In this document: positions 27,704-37,117 of the stretch, piece after piece
Layout: each line of letters opens with the position of its first letter
Numbering within the stretch: the stretch's first letter is position 1
NCBI GenBank assembly: GCA_947492745.1
Contig: CANLOE010000037.1
Coordinates: 1 to 55,341, forward strand
DNA length: 55,341 nt
From: an uncultured Cyclobacteriaceae bacterium
GTDB lineage: Bacteria > Bacteroidota > Bacteroidia > Cytophagales > Cyclobacteriaceae
Reading direction: 5' to 3'
Position numbers and translations under genes: made by a program
Notes under the pieces: generated by a model
What the model saw: the letters and a program-made list of their open reading frames with translations, nothing else
What the model was told of the DNA's origin: nothing
Database searches by the model: none

Positions 27704-27927
27704 AGGACGCACTTTAGGTAGGGATCAGAATAATGGAGTTCAATCCTCAAACGAGAAGAATAAGCTTCCCTACTTTCAAATAGTGTCCATTTATTCCTAT
27801 CCATCAAGTTCCATACCCCATTTACAAATTGTTGCTGAGGTATTTTCTGATAAAAAAGTACTTCTTCACCTTTTCCTTTTCTACCATAACCGATTGCATT
27901 TGGATAAAAATAGGTATATTTATACGT
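27704..27927 (-). pseudogene. Possible coding remnant antisense to the ddl-PASTA gap
   Basis: The minus strand stays open from 27927 to beyond the ddl stop with protein-like composition, including YPNAIGYGRKGKGEEVLF and FVNGVWNLMDRNKWTLFE, then RLRIELHYSDPYL. There is no start codon upstream before a stop at 27928-27930, and the last 26 codons would overlap ddl antisense. It may be the inner part of a lost gene. I recognise no family. Confidence 0.3.
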
Positions 27928-27964
27928 TTATGATGTTTTTTTAGTAAAAAAAACCAAGAAAATT

Positions 27965-27972
27965 TAAGTTTG
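27965..27972 (+). promoter_or_regulatory. Candidate -7 box for the PASTA gene
   Basis: TAAGTTTG matches TAnnTTTG and lies 41 bp before the ATG at 28014. No TTG is seen at -33. Confidence 0.4.
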
Positions 27973-28013
27973 AACGTATTCTCCCAGATACTATTACCAG
28001 TGAACTCTCAAAT

Positions 28014-28808
28014 ATGAAGTTGATCCAATTCGACAAGCCCAGGTACCTGTTCATTCACTTGGCCATTATACTAACGATTACCGCATTACTCATCATTTCT
28101 TTTTTCTATGCCTATCTTCCGGCAATTACCAATAAAGGAGAGACGATTACCGTAAGGAATCTAATCGGCATGTCGATAAACGATATAGAACAGACTTTGT
28201 CCAAGAATGGACTCCGATTCGAAGTGAACGATTCTTCCTATTCGGAAAAGTATCCGCCCATGACCGTACTGAAACAATACCCAAAACCTGGGTCAAAAGT
28301 AAAAGAAAATCGAAAAATCTTCGTTTCCATAAATAGGATTACTCCTCCAATGGTCAAAATGCCCCAATTGAACGGGACTTTGAAAAATGCAGAGCTTATT
28401 CTGGAAAGTGTCGGACTAAAACTGGGGAACAAGACCTATGAAAATCACAGAGCGCATAACTATGTACTGAGGAGGTATTATGATGGGGAAGTTATCACCG
28501 AAGGTGAGCAGATTCCTAAGGGGTCCTCTATTGATTTGGTATTGGGTAATGGCTCAGCCCCCAATCAACGTACTGTAGAGAACTATACCGGCAAAAGTTT
28601 TGAAGAGATGCGTATATTGATCAAGGGGCAGGACCTATTGATAGGTAAGGTAGATTACTCTGAGGTAGATTCTCTTCGGGATAACCTGATTGTGATCAAA
28701 CAACATCCTGCTCCCGGTGAGAGTATCAACAGAGGTGATGAGATAGACCTGTGGGTCGCGGAGGGTGACCCGGTCGATAGCGAAGAAAGTGATGATGATT
28801 TTCAATAG
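28014..28808 (+). CDS. Membrane-anchored PASTA-domain protein
   Basis: A 264-aa protein with a short cytoplasmic N-terminus, one membrane segment (about residues 12-34) and three PASTA repeats on the outside (about 43-112, 113-182 and 185-253). Each repeat has the typical pattern of an LIGMSINDIEQTLS-type helix followed by a P-G turn (KQYPKPGSKV, KQHPAPGESI). PASTA modules bind peptidoglycan or D-Ala-D-Ala-containing ligands in other proteins; here no kinase or PBP domain is attached, as is usual for Bacteroidota stand-alone versions. Its position after ddl supports a cell-wall role. The acidic C-terminal tail EESDDDFQ is unstructured. Confidence 0.88.
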   Translation: MKLIQFDKPRYLFIHLAIILTITALLIISFFYAYLPAITNKGETITVRNLIGMSINDIEQTLSKNGLRFEVNDSSYSEKYPPMTVLKQYPKPGSKVKENRKIFVSINRITPPMVKMPQLNGTLKNAELILESVGLKLGNKTYENHRAHNYVLRRYYDGEVITEGEQIPKGSSIDLVLGNGSAPNQRTVENYTGKSFEEMRILIKGQDLLIGKVDYSEVDSLRDNLIVIKQHPAPGESINRGDEIDLWVAEGDPVDSEESDDDFQ

Positions 28809-28945
28809 TCTTCATCATTTCTCTAACGTTTATAGTAAAAATCTGATATAAAGCTTTTCGGAGGTATCCTTTGAGGATTACTCTTATAATGGAATTGAAA
28901 CTAGAATATCATCGAAAGCCCGAGAAAGTTTTCAAAAAATAACCA

Positions 28946-30967
28946 ATGCACAGAATGAATCAAATAAAGCACACTTATTTCATAAAGTACGGTGTCTTCT
29001 TTTTATACCTATCTATAGGAACATTTTTTTTTACGGGAGTGGCTACGGCACAGTTAGATAGCGGGCTTTCGGGCAACCTTGTTCGTCAACCTATTCAAAA
29101 TGTAGAAAGCACCGTATTGAAAAAACGAGCCGACCGTAGCGCTGGAAGAATAGCGAGTGACGGCACCCTACCTTGTCCCCTACCCTTCTGGGATGATTTT
29201 TCTACGGGTGAGGGTAGTCCCAACCTTGAAAGGTGGACAGCCAGCAGCAGAAACGTTTTTATCAGTAATGGTATCGGTATCAATGCCCCCAGTTTGGGGG
29301 TAGCTTCTTTTGATGGTGCTAAATATGATGGTAGCCTCTATGCTTTCTCCGGCGGGCTTGGTGGCACGGATACATTGACTTCCCAAACCATCTCCATGGG
29401 AAGCTTGAACCCAACGGAGAAGGGTTCTGTCTACCTGAGCTTTTTTGTCCAGCGACAAGGTTTTGGGGAGACACCCAACGAAAACGATTCCATTACGGTA
29501 GAGATAAAAGACGATACGGGACTATGGACTCAAATCTGGGGCAGTCGGAGCTACGACGCTGCGAATGCGAGCAATCCCATACCCAATAACAATTTTGCCT
29601 ATATAGAACTGAAAATAGATGATAGGAGTGCGAGTAATTATTTCTTTGATGGGTTTCAGTTCCGATTCACTGCCTATGGCAGACAGACGGGAGCTTTGGA
29701 CCATTGGAATATCGATTATGTATTCTTAAATGCCAACAGGGGCGATGCCGGTAAGCGGCCCAACTTCCCGGACAAAGCCATAACCTCTCCGATGACTTCT
29801 ATTTTTGAAGGCTATAGGTCCATTCCCGTAGCACACTTTCTGGAAAATGCCACTACTCTTTCCGTAGCTCCGCAAATGGAAATTTCCAATAATAGTTCCG
29901 AACCCAATAATGTGGGAGGGCAGACCTCTGCTGTGTTGACCACCCGTAGAAAAGACGGAACGCTCAGTACACAGGCCATTGATATCGAAAGGGACATTAC
30001 CGCCGATGTTCTCAGCAGCAAGGAAAGAAAAGCACTAGTGGCCAGTACTGCTATTGATTACAGTGTCCTGACTACTTCTCCCGAGGATATCGATTCCGTC
30101 GGCATTGTATACGAATTCCTCTTCACTTCTAAGGACAATGAGGATGCCAGTTACGATGATGCTATCCATGCGCCGTTGGACTTCAATGTAAACGATACCC
30201 TTCGCACACCATTTACACTTTCCGACTATTATGCTTATGATGACGGCACTGCCGAGTTCGGCGCAGGTACGGTCGTCAGAAACGCGCAGTTTTCCTACGC
30301 GTTTGTCATGCAGACCAATCGCACGGATACTTTGGTAGCGGTAGATATGTATTTTCCCAATATAGGTTCGGAACAGTCGGGACAAGAGCTGGAGTTGATC
30401 ATCCGGGATGACAATGGAGGATTTCCAGGAGAGGTCCTTTACAGTGATTTTTATCAAATAGAGGACTCTGATGCTCTGAACGAGTTCAAACGATATGATA
30501 TATTTCCTTCACTAGAGGTGAGCGGCACATTTTACATCGGATGGAGGCAGATCAATGAGGGCAGACTGGTCATCGGTCTGGACGAAAACACGAACTCTTC
30601 CGATAAGGTCTTCTCTTTCAGCGGAGGTGGATGGACCAGTAGCGACCTCAGTAACGGTAGCCTAATGATACGCCCTGTATTCGGCAACAAAAAAATCATC
30701 ACAGGACTTAACGATGACGCTGTAGCGCTCCCCAATCCTTACCTAAGCTACCCCAATCCAAATAAGGGTATACTCTATGTACAGCAAGACTTCGAAGAAA
30801 TCAGGGCATTCGACCTTAGGGGCCGGGAAGTGGAGGCACGGACAGAAAGACTCAGTTCAAAAAACCATAAAATCGAGCTGGTCAATGCCGCTAGAGGCAT
30901 CTATCTATTGCACTTCACGGACAAAAAAGGACAGGCGTATATCAGCAAAACTTTTGTCGTCGATTAG
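28946..30967 (+). CDS. Large T9SS-secreted protein of unknown function
   Basis: A 673-aa exported protein with a signal peptide (about 12-36, ending GVATAQ). A jelly-roll-like beta domain (about 75-270) has WDDFSTGEGSPNLERW and a closing DHWNIDYVFLN, a pattern found in adhesin-like T9SS cargo. A second beta region (about 400-590) contains YYAYDDGTAEFG. A C-terminal sorting domain beginning LSYPNPNKGILYV (about 605-673) targets it to T9SS. No catalytic motif is visible. The initiator could be the first or fourth codon (two Mets). It probably acts at the cell surface or outside. Confidence 0.85.
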   Translation: MHRMNQIKHTYFIKYGVFFLYLSIGTFFFTGVATAQLDSGLSGNLVRQPIQNVESTVLKKRADRSAGRIASDGTLPCPLPFWDDFSTGEGSPNLERWTASSRNVFISNGIGINAPSLGVASFDGAKYDGSLYAFSGGLGGTDTLTSQTISMGSLNPTEKGSVYLSFFVQRQGFGETPNENDSITVEIKDDTGLWTQIWGSRSYDAANASNPIPNNNFAYIELKIDDRSASNYFFDGFQFRFTAYGRQTGALDHWNIDYVFLNANRGDAGKRPNFPDKAITSPMTSIFEGYRSIPVAHFLENATTLSVAPQMEISNNSSEPNNVGGQTSAVLTTRRKDGTLSTQAIDIERDITADVLSSKERKALVASTAIDYSVLTTSPEDIDSVGIVYEFLFTSKDNEDASYDDAIHAPLDFNVNDTLRTPFTLSDYYAYDDGTAEFGAGTVVRNAQFSYAFVMQTNRTDTLVAVDMYFPNIGSEQSGQELELIIRDDNGGFPGEVLYSDFYQIEDSDALNEFKRYDIFPSLEVSGTFYIGWRQINEGRLVIGLDENTNSSDKVFSFSGGGWTSSDLSNGSLMIRPVFGNKKIITGLNDDAVALPNPYLSYPNPNKGILYVQQDFEEIRAFDLRGREVEARTERLSSKNHKIELVNAARGIYLLHFTDKKGQAYISKTFVVD

Positions 30968-31024
30968 AAAAGCCCTTGAAGAGCAAAAATACAATTGAAA
31001 ACTTCCCGATCTTCCACAAAATCC

Positions 31025-31032
31025 TATCTTTG
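31025..31032 (+). promoter_or_regulatory. Candidate -7 box for the rhodanese gene
   Basis: TATCTTTG fits TAnnTTTG and lies 24 bp before the ATG at 31057. The nearest TTG at 30995 is 27 nt upstream, longer than usual. Confidence 0.45.
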
Positions 31033-31056
31033 TAATCATAGCAAAACAAGCATATT

Positions 31057-31359
31057 ATGGATATCGAAGTTAAGGAACTCAAAGAAAGAATGGATAAGAA
31101 AGAAGCCCTGAACATTATCGATGTAAGGGAAATATGGGAGTATGAGGAGGCCAATATCGGAGCCAAAAATATTCCCTTGGCCACGCTTCCCAACCATCTG
31201 TCCGAATTCGAAGACTGGAAGAGCAAAGAAGTCATCATCCATTGTAAATCGGGAAGAAGAAGTGCGCAGGCGCAACAGTTCATGAAGCAGAATGGCTTTG
31301 AAAATGTCCGAAACCTGACGGGCGGAATAGATGCCTATCTGGCCGATTTGCCTGATTGA
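31057..31359 (+). CDS. Single-domain rhodanese-like protein
   Basis: A 100-aa rhodanese fold. IIDVREIWEYEEANIGAKNIP (20-40) is the family entry motif, and the active-site loop C63-K-S-G-R-R carries the persulfide-forming cysteine. Such proteins move sulfur from thiosulfate or cysteine desulfurase products. The length is that of the minimal family member. It has its own likely promoter and no obvious partner, so the acceptor is unknown. Confidence 0.92.
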   Translation: MDIEVKELKERMDKKEALNIIDVREIWEYEEANIGAKNIPLATLPNHLSEFEDWKSKEVIIHCKSGRRSAQAQQFMKQNGFENVRNLTGGIDAYLADLPD

Positions 31360-31626
31360 ATGGTTTGACCCATGGTAAGTGCTGTCTCGATATATTTAGG
31401 TCCCATTCCAAACTCTTTTTAATTGTAGTGTGCTGGGTTGCAACCCAAATCCAAGGGATTATTGAAATTATTTATAGATAGCACTCATTTTCGTACGGGT
31501 TAGAGCCGGTAGAGCTGCATGTTCTGTGTATCATGAGATATCAACAGTCTACATTTGTTTCAGAGCATGCCCTGAGATAAACAATAAGATAGACAAATCT
31601 CACCGATATTTAAAAACAACTATTAG
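31360..31626. other. Intergenic stretch with 12-bp palindrome
   Basis: No gene is seen. A perfect palindrome GGGTTGCAACCC lies at 31435-31446. Its halves resemble the GGGT/ACCC ends of the nearby element families, so it may be an excision or insertion scar. Confidence 0.4.
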
Positions 31627-31793
31627 ACCCAAAATGTCCATTAGAAAATCTATTCCGGACTTAACTGGCTTCAAATCAGTAAATGAATGCGTTTTTTGAA
31701 TTCACCGTAGCGGTGCTACGCTGAACCCAAGAAAACGCCCTGATTTATTGCCATTTAAGTCCTCATGACGAAGTTCCAACGAACATTCTGGGT
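31627..31793 (+). mobile_element. MITE-like element family B variant, copy B4
   Basis: A 167-bp divergent relative of family B from ACCCAAAATGTCC to GAACATTCTGGGT. It shares AAAATCTA, TTTTTTGAATTCACCGTAGC and GACGAAGTTCCAACG with B2 and B3. Flanks TAG (left) and TAA (right) differ by one base, so the duplication is probably decayed. It lies between the rhodanese gene and the M50 protease gene, which converge on it. Confidence 0.7.
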
Positions 31794-31805
31794 TAAACAT
31801 AGGTC

Positions 31806-33017
31806 TCATCCTCCTATCATCTCTATCGGCTTGGGACTTATGGAAATAATGAAAATCACTAGAGCCAACCACCCCAACACCTGTCTGGGGAAGTTCAATC
31901 GCTCTTCATAAAGTACGGGAGGGTGTTCGACTCCTATAACACGGCTGATGATAAAGGCAAAAAACGTAAAACTAAGATAACCTTCTACCCCTGTATAGGA
32001 CGACAGAAAGAACTGAAGGGCAAATAGGCTCACGGCGTACATTAAAGTCGTCTGACGGTCTTTTTTTAGGGCCCGTAGTATAATGAAGAGGACACTTACG
32101 TAGACGGTTCCCCACAAAAGTATATCCTCCAAAGGTGTCTTTAAGGTAATGGCCCCCAGCCCGCCATAAAACACAAAAACAACAAAAAACCCTGTAGCTA
32201 TCTGTTTGTGTCTTTTCGCACCTACGAGGCCAAAGAGAATGTGTCCTCCATCCAACTGACCTATGGGCAATAAGTTCAGTGCCGTAAAGAACAATGCCAT
32301 AAAGCCCGCGAAAAGGTATGGATAGTGCATCAGCTCATAATGGTTGGGAACTTTGTCCGCATCCGAGGCTACATGCTTTTCGAAAAAAGAGAACAATAGA
32401 TTGTTTCCCAATTTGATACTCCCCTGTTTTTCTTTATCAAAATGTAGCGTATCCGGATAGTAATCCGCGAAAGGTCCATAGCCTAGGGCCTCTAGGTCCT
32501 TCTTGATCAAAAAAGTATCGTAATCTGCGATGTACTTTTGATAGTCGTCTCCAAAAGCGGCATATTCGGGATGTATCTCAAAGATATACTCTTTATCGGG
32601 CAGATGAGTGAAGCCATACCATAAAACCAGCAGTGCCATGATAAAGCCCGCCAATGGCCCGGCCAGTCCAATATCAAAATTGACCTTACTGGAGCTGACA
32701 CGTTCCTTGAGGCGGATGAGCGCCCCCATAGTACCGATGTTCAAGGTCGGCAAAAAAGGGGGGAAAGGTATATAAAAAGGCAGAGAGGTCTTTACCTTAT
32801 GGTATACCGCAGTAAAATAATGCCCAAACTCGTGAACGGAAAGAATGAGCAGAAAAGGAATGGAATAGGAAAAACCTTTGACAAATTCATCGTAACCGAT
32901 TTCCCCAAAGATGACGGGCTTTCCCGTGACCAGTTCCGCTCCAGCGAGTGTTGTTGTCACCACCGTGGCCAGAAAAAGACCGATTTGTAGTAAATATTCT
33001 TTCTTTTGTTTGTTCAT
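31806..33017 (-). CDS. Site-2-protease-type membrane metalloprotease (M50)
   Basis: A 403-aa polytopic protease. The zinc site is H62-E63-x2-H66 in SVHEFGH within the first core membrane helix, and the third ligand is D256 in PIGQLDGGH. Around eight hydrophobic segments are spread through the chain, with a soluble insertion (about 140-225) between the two core halves. M50 enzymes cut substrates inside the membrane, commonly releasing regulators; no PDZ or CBS domain is present and the substrate is unknown. It starts 9 bp after the stop of the HAD phosphatase on the same strand, suggesting co-transcription. Confidence 0.93.
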   Translation of the reverse strand: MNKQKKEYLLQIGLFLATVVTTTLAGAELVTGKPVIFGEIGYDEFVKGFSYSIPFLLILSVHEFGHYFTAVYHKVKTSLPFYIPFPPFLPTLNIGTMGALIRLKERVSSSKVNFDIGLAGPLAGFIMALLVLWYGFTHLPDKEYIFEIHPEYAAFGDDYQKYIADYDTFLIKKDLEALGYGPFADYYPDTLHFDKEKQGSIKLGNNLLFSFFEKHVASDADKVPNHYELMHYPYLFAGFMALFFTALNLLPIGQLDGGHILFGLVGAKRHKQIATGFFVVFVFYGGLGAITLKTPLEDILLWGTVYVSVLFIILRALKKDRQTTLMYAVSLFALQFFLSSYTGVEGYLSFTFFAFIISRVIGVEHPPVLYEERLNFPRQVLGWLALVIFIISISPKPIEMIGG

Positions 33018-33026
33018 TGAACTCTG

Positions 33027-33659
33027 TTAATCCTCAAAATACCCCAGCATTACTTCCGAAGAAGTGACGTGAAGCGTATGTATCCCTGTCTTTTGTGCAG
33101 CGGCCACATTCATGGCATTATCGTCCAAAAACACTGTGGCCGTAGGCTCCATTTTGCCATCATTGATAACGTGTTCAAAGATATCAATGTTTGGTTTCCT
33201 AAGCCCTACATCATGAGAATAATATATCGTCTCAAAAAGTGGGTCCAAACTCTCGTAGCCATGTGCCGCTTTGAGGATTTGATTGAACTTCCGAATATGG
33301 ATAGCATTGGTATTACTGAGCACAAACAGACGATGTTTGCCCTGAAGAAATCGTATGAGGTCGATTTTGGACTTAGGGATTTCGAGGAGCATGGCATTCC
33401 AAGCGGCATCTACCTCTTCGTCGCTGGCCTCTTGGCCGAAGAGCTCACGGATACCATTGCGAAAAGTGGCATCATCGATTTGTCCCATTTCATAATCGGT
33501 AAATACTTTTTCATTCTGAAAAGAGTAGCGGGCCTGCTCGAAAGGCTGTTTTGAAAAATCGGCAAAGGCCTGTACGGTACGGTCGGTATCGAGGTCGATA
33601 ACAACGCCCCCAAGGTCAAAAATGATGTTTTCGTAATCTTTGTAGGATGTAGTTTTCAA
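33027..33659 (-). CDS. HAD-superfamily phosphatase
   Basis: A 210-aa haloacid-dehalogenase-like hydrolase. Motif I is IIFDLGGVVIDLD (nucleophile D15), a cap of helices follows (about 25-95), motif II is VLSNTNA, the lysine is in GLRKPNIDIF, and motif IV is VFLDDNAMNV. This arrangement is that of the YihX-type sugar-phosphate or nucleotide phosphatases. The exact substrate cannot be inferred. It is the first gene of a short operon with the M50 protease. Confidence 0.9.
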   Translation of the reverse strand: MKTTSYKDYENIIFDLGGVVIDLDTDRTVQAFADFSKQPFEQARYSFQNEKVFTDYEMGQIDDATFRNGIRELFGQEASDEEVDAAWNAMLLEIPKSKIDLIRFLQGKHRLFVLSNTNAIHIRKFNQILKAAHGYESLDPLFETIYYSHDVGLRKPNIDIFEHVINDGKMEPTATVFLDDNAMNVAAAQKTGIHTLHVTSSEVMLGYFED

Positions 33660-33755
33660 TTTTGATAGGAATTACTTGTGAATTAAAGCGCAAATATGTA
33701 CTATTGCACTCCCAAATTCAAGACTTAGCAGGATGAAATTTCTGTTAAGTATTGA

Positions 33756-33829
33756 GGGCCCTTAGCTCAGTTGGTTAGAGCACCTGACTCATAATCAGGT
33801 GGTCGATGGTTCGAGCCCATCAGGGCCCA
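33756..33829 (+). tRNA. tRNA-Ile2 (CAU anticodon, lysidine-type)
   Basis: A 74-nt cloverleaf. The acceptor stem GGGCCCT pairs with AGGGCCC, the D arm has AGCTCAGTTGGTTAGAGC, the anticodon loop is CTCATAA with CAT, and the T loop is TTCGAGC; the discriminator is A and CCA is not encoded. The acceptor stem and arm sequences match tRNA-Ile2, which reads AUA after TilS converts C34 to lysidine, better than elongator Met. The restriction-modification island begins about 490 bp downstream, so this tRNA may be the attachment site. Confidence 0.93.
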
Positions 33830-33837
33830 CTTTTATT

Positions 33838-33874
33838 AAAACCCTTTGTAAACAATTGATTTACAAAGGGTTTT
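33838..33874 (+). terminator. Terminator after the tRNA
   Basis: A perfect stem AAACCCTTTGTAAA / TTTACAAAGGGTTT with a 7-nt loop is followed by TTTG, 10 bp beyond the tRNA. Confidence 0.85.
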
Positions 33875-34318
33875 GTCGTTTACACCCCTCTCCTATTTGG
33901 CTTCAAATTCGCCTTCTGTAATACTTTGAATCACAGATTTGCATACTTTTTGCGTACTTTTCGGAAAATGATAGGTGGATTTTGGGGTGTTTTGACTTCG
34001 TTAGCAAAGGGGTTTTATCATGAAAAACCTAATAATTTCCTTAAATACAACAAGAAATTTGGCAAGTATCCAAAAGTTTAAATAGATTAAAGCCTTTAAA
34101 TATGATGACCAAACGAAATATCATCTAAAAACAAAAATCACCAAAGTTAAGAATTTAAGGGGGCTTTAGCTTTCGAGCATACATCTTACAATGTTAAACA
34201 TTGATAATCAGAACATTGACACTAAAGCTAAAGGAAAAATGATTTAAGGCTTAAATGCTGTTTGCGATTTAATAGGTACTCCCAACACCGATAAAGCTTA
34301 AAACGATTAGATGTTAAC
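33875..34318. other. Island left-end spacer with tandem 11-mer
   Basis: About 440 bp between the tRNA terminator and hsdR with no gene. It holds an adjacent pair of 11-mers, TTTGCATACTT and TTTGCGTACTT (33938-33959), which resemble arm sites near integrase-targeted tRNAs, and then AT-rich sequence. No second copy of the tRNA 3' end was found by eye. Confidence 0.45.
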
Positions 34319-37117
34319 ATGGTAGAAGATAGCAATCAAAACCCGGAACAAAAGGCCAGGGACAAAATAGACCAAATGCTCAGGGAAGCCGGTTGGAAAG
34401 TCCAGTCCCAAGACAAAGCTGATTTACATGCCAGTAAAGGAGTAGCCATCAGGGAGTACTATACGGATGCGGGTCCTGCTGATTATGTATTATTTTTGAA
34501 CAGGAAACCGGTGGGCATTATTGAGGCCAAACGTGAAGAAGAGGGACATCGGTTGACAATGGCAGAGGACCAGTCCAAAAAATACGCCACCGCCAAACTC
34601 AAGCATCGGGACAATGATCCGTTGTTCTTCGCTTATGAGAGTACAGGTATCATCACCCGCTTTACTGACTACCGTGACCCGAAGCCCAGAGGGCGCCTGA
34701 CATTCAGTTTTCACAGGCCCGAAACCATGGAACTATGGCTGAAACAGGACAAAACACTACGGGCAAGGCTGAAGGACATTCCTCCGCTGGACCCAGAAGG
34801 TCTACGGCCTGCCCAAGTAGAAGCCATCGAAAAACTGGAGATATCCTTCCAAAAAAACCGTCCCAAAGCCCTGATACAAATGGCCACTGGGGCTGGCAAA
34901 ACCTTCACTACGGTCAATTTTGTCTATAGACTGTTGAAGTATGCTAAGGCGCATCGCATCCTCTTCCTAGTAGATACCAAAAACCTTGGAGAACAGGCAG
35001 AGCAAGAATTTATAAAATTCCAACCCAATGATGAGCATCGTAAGTTCACAGAGCTGTACAATGTCCAACGCTTGAACTCGAGCTATATCGCTAGTGACAG
35101 CCACGTCTGCATTTCTACCATACAGCGCTTGTATGCCATCCTGAAAGGGAAGGAACTGGAAGAAAGTGCAGAGTTGGAAAATCCCAATGAGTCCACTTGG
35201 CTTCAGGAACAAATGGCCAAAAAAGAGCCATTACCCGTGGTCTATAATGAAAAAGTGCCCATAGAGCAGTTCGATTTTATCGTTATCGATGAATGCCACC
35301 GTTCCATTTACAATTTATGGAAGCAAGTGCTGGATTATTTCGATGCTTTTTTGATCGGTCTTACCGCTACCCCTCATAAGAGGACCTTAGGTTTTTTCAA
35401 TGAAAATCTGGTCAGTGATTATACCTATGAACAGTCCGTCATTGATGGGGTCAATGTGCCTTATGATATCTACCGAATAGAGACCGAAATCTCTAAAAAC
35501 GGTGCTACCGTCAAAGCGGGATGGCATGTAGACCGACGGGACAAGCAGACCCGCAAAACCCGCTGGCAAAAGGAAGACGAAGATACCGTCTATGGCAAAA
35601 AGAACTTAGATGGCAAGGTGGTCAGCAAGAGCCAGATCCGTCATGTGATCCGTGAGTTCCGGGCCGCGCTGGAACGGGATATCTTTCCCCATAGAAAAGA
35701 TGAAAATGGCGATTACGAAGTGCCCAAGGCCTTGATTTTTGCCAAGACGGACAGTCATGCCGATGACATCATTGACATGGTCCGCAAAGAATTTGATGAG
35801 GGAAACGAGTTTTGCAAAAAAATCACCTACAAAATCAGTGAAGACCCGGAATCGCTCCTTAACCGTTTTCGCAATGAGTATTATCCACGTATCGCCGTGA
35901 CCGTGGACATGATTGCGACAGGCACGGATGTAAAACCGCTAGAAATACTGCTCTTCATGCGGGATGTGAGGAGTTCCAATTATTTTGAACAGATGAGGGG
36001 CAGAGGAACCCGTACCATTGATAAAACCAAGCTGCAGAAAGTGACCAAAACCGCCCATGCCAAGACCCATTTTGTACTGGTCGATGCCATTGGGGTCACC
36101 CAATCCAAAAAAAATGACAGCCGTTCTCTTGAACGGAGGAGGGGTATTGCCCTCAAAGAGCTGCTAGGAGCTGTGACCATGGGGGTAGAGGAAGAAGATT
36201 TATTCCTATCTTTGGCCAATCGTCTGATGCGCTTAGACCGACTGCTCACAAACAAAGAAAAGGAAAAAGTGCCAGAATATGCCAAAGGCAAAAGTTTGAA
36301 AGCCATCATAAAAGGGCTCATCAGTGCTTATGACCCCGATGCCATCACAGATTTGGCAAAGCAGCTCAAAAAACAAGAGCACTTGCCCAGTTTGGACATG
36401 GCCCGGGAAGTGGCCCAAGAAGCCTTGATCACAGAAGCCAGTGCCCCCTTCAATGGGGAACTGAACGAATACTTGGTCAATGTGCTCAAAGAACATGAAC
36501 AAATCATAGATACCATCAATATCGATACCGTGACCCAAGCGGAGTGGGACAAGACGTCTACCGAAAGAGCGCAGGCCATGGTCACCGATTTCAGAGCGTA
36601 CATGGAAGAACATAAAGATGAAATAGAGGCTTTGAGCATCTTTTATAATCAGCCGTACCGGCTGAAAGAGGTCACCTACCGCATGATCAAAGAACTATTG
36701 GAAAAACTGAAAAGCGACCAACCGCTACTGGCCCCCGCCAATGTATGGGAAGCCTACCTGGCCCTGAACAAAACCCAGCATGCCCGGCCCCAAAACGAAC
36801 TGACGGCCTTAGTGGCACTCATCCGAGAAGTAAGTGGACTGGACAAGACCTTGACCCCTTACGACAAACGGGTCAACAAAAACTTCAAGGACTGGATATT
36901 CCAACAAAATGCCGGGCAACCCGACCGCTTTACAGAGGCACAGATGAACTGGCTCAGGATGATCAAAGACCACATCGCCAGCAGTATCCATTTAGAAATA
37001 GAAGATTTGGACCTCACCCCTTTTGATGCCGCAGGAGGCCGTGGCAAAATGTGGCAGCTCTTCGGTGAGGACATGCATCAAATCATAGAAGAAATGAACG
37101 AAACACTGGTGGCGTGA
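34319..37117 (+). CDS. hsdR: Type I restriction enzyme R subunit (EcoEI-like)
   Basis: The 932-aa motor and nuclease subunit of a type I restriction enzyme. An N-terminal PD-(D/E)xK nuclease has D55, E69 and K71 (DYVLFLNRKPVGIIEAK). The helicase core shows Walker A MATGAGKTFT (188-197), the DECH box IDECHRS (323-329) and LTATP. The second RecA half includes ATGTDVKPLEILLFMRDVRS and QMRGRGTRT, and the long C-terminus matches the EcoEI R C-terminal type. Together with HsdM and HsdS it translocates and cleaves unmethylated DNA. Stop and the hsdS start share bases (TGATG), so translation is coupled. It is intact and of normal length. Confidence 0.96.
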   Translation: MVEDSNQNPEQKARDKIDQMLREAGWKVQSQDKADLHASKGVAIREYYTDAGPADYVLFLNRKPVGIIEAKREEEGHRLTMAEDQSKKYATAKLKHRDNDPLFFAYESTGIITRFTDYRDPKPRGRLTFSFHRPETMELWLKQDKTLRARLKDIPPLDPEGLRPAQVEAIEKLEISFQKNRPKALIQMATGAGKTFTTVNFVYRLLKYAKAHRILFLVDTKNLGEQAEQEFIKFQPNDEHRKFTELYNVQRLNSSYIASDSHVCISTIQRLYAILKGKELEESAELENPNESTWLQEQMAKKEPLPVVYNEKVPIEQFDFIVIDECHRSIYNLWKQVLDYFDAFLIGLTATPHKRTLGFFNENLVSDYTYEQSVIDGVNVPYDIYRIETEISKNGATVKAGWHVDRRDKQTRKTRWQKEDEDTVYGKKNLDGKVVSKSQIRHVIREFRAALERDIFPHRKDENGDYEVPKALIFAKTDSHADDIIDMVRKEFDEGNEFCKKITYKISEDPESLLNRFRNEYYPRIAVTVDMIATGTDVKPLEILLFMRDVRSSNYFEQMRGRGTRTIDKTKLQKVTKTAHAKTHFVLVDAIGVTQSKKNDSRSLERRRGIALKELLGAVTMGVEEEDLFLSLANRLMRLDRLLTNKEKEKVPEYAKGKSLKAIIKGLISAYDPDAITDLAKQLKKQEHLPSLDMAREVAQEALITEASAPFNGELNEYLVNVLKEHEQIIDTINIDTVTQAEWDKTSTERAQAMVTDFRAYMEEHKDEIEALSIFYNQPYRLKEVTYRMIKELLEKLKSDQPLLAPANVWEAYLALNKTQHARPQNELTALVALIREVSGLDKTLTPYDKRVNKNFKDWIFQQNAGQPDRFTEAQMNWLRMIKDHIASSIHLEIEDLDLTPFDAAGGRGKMWQLFGEDMHQIIEEMNETLVA

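Noticed and set aside
33756-33829. Elongator tRNA-Met
   Set aside because: The anticodon is CAU, but the acceptor stem and arm sequences match tRNA-Ile2 better.
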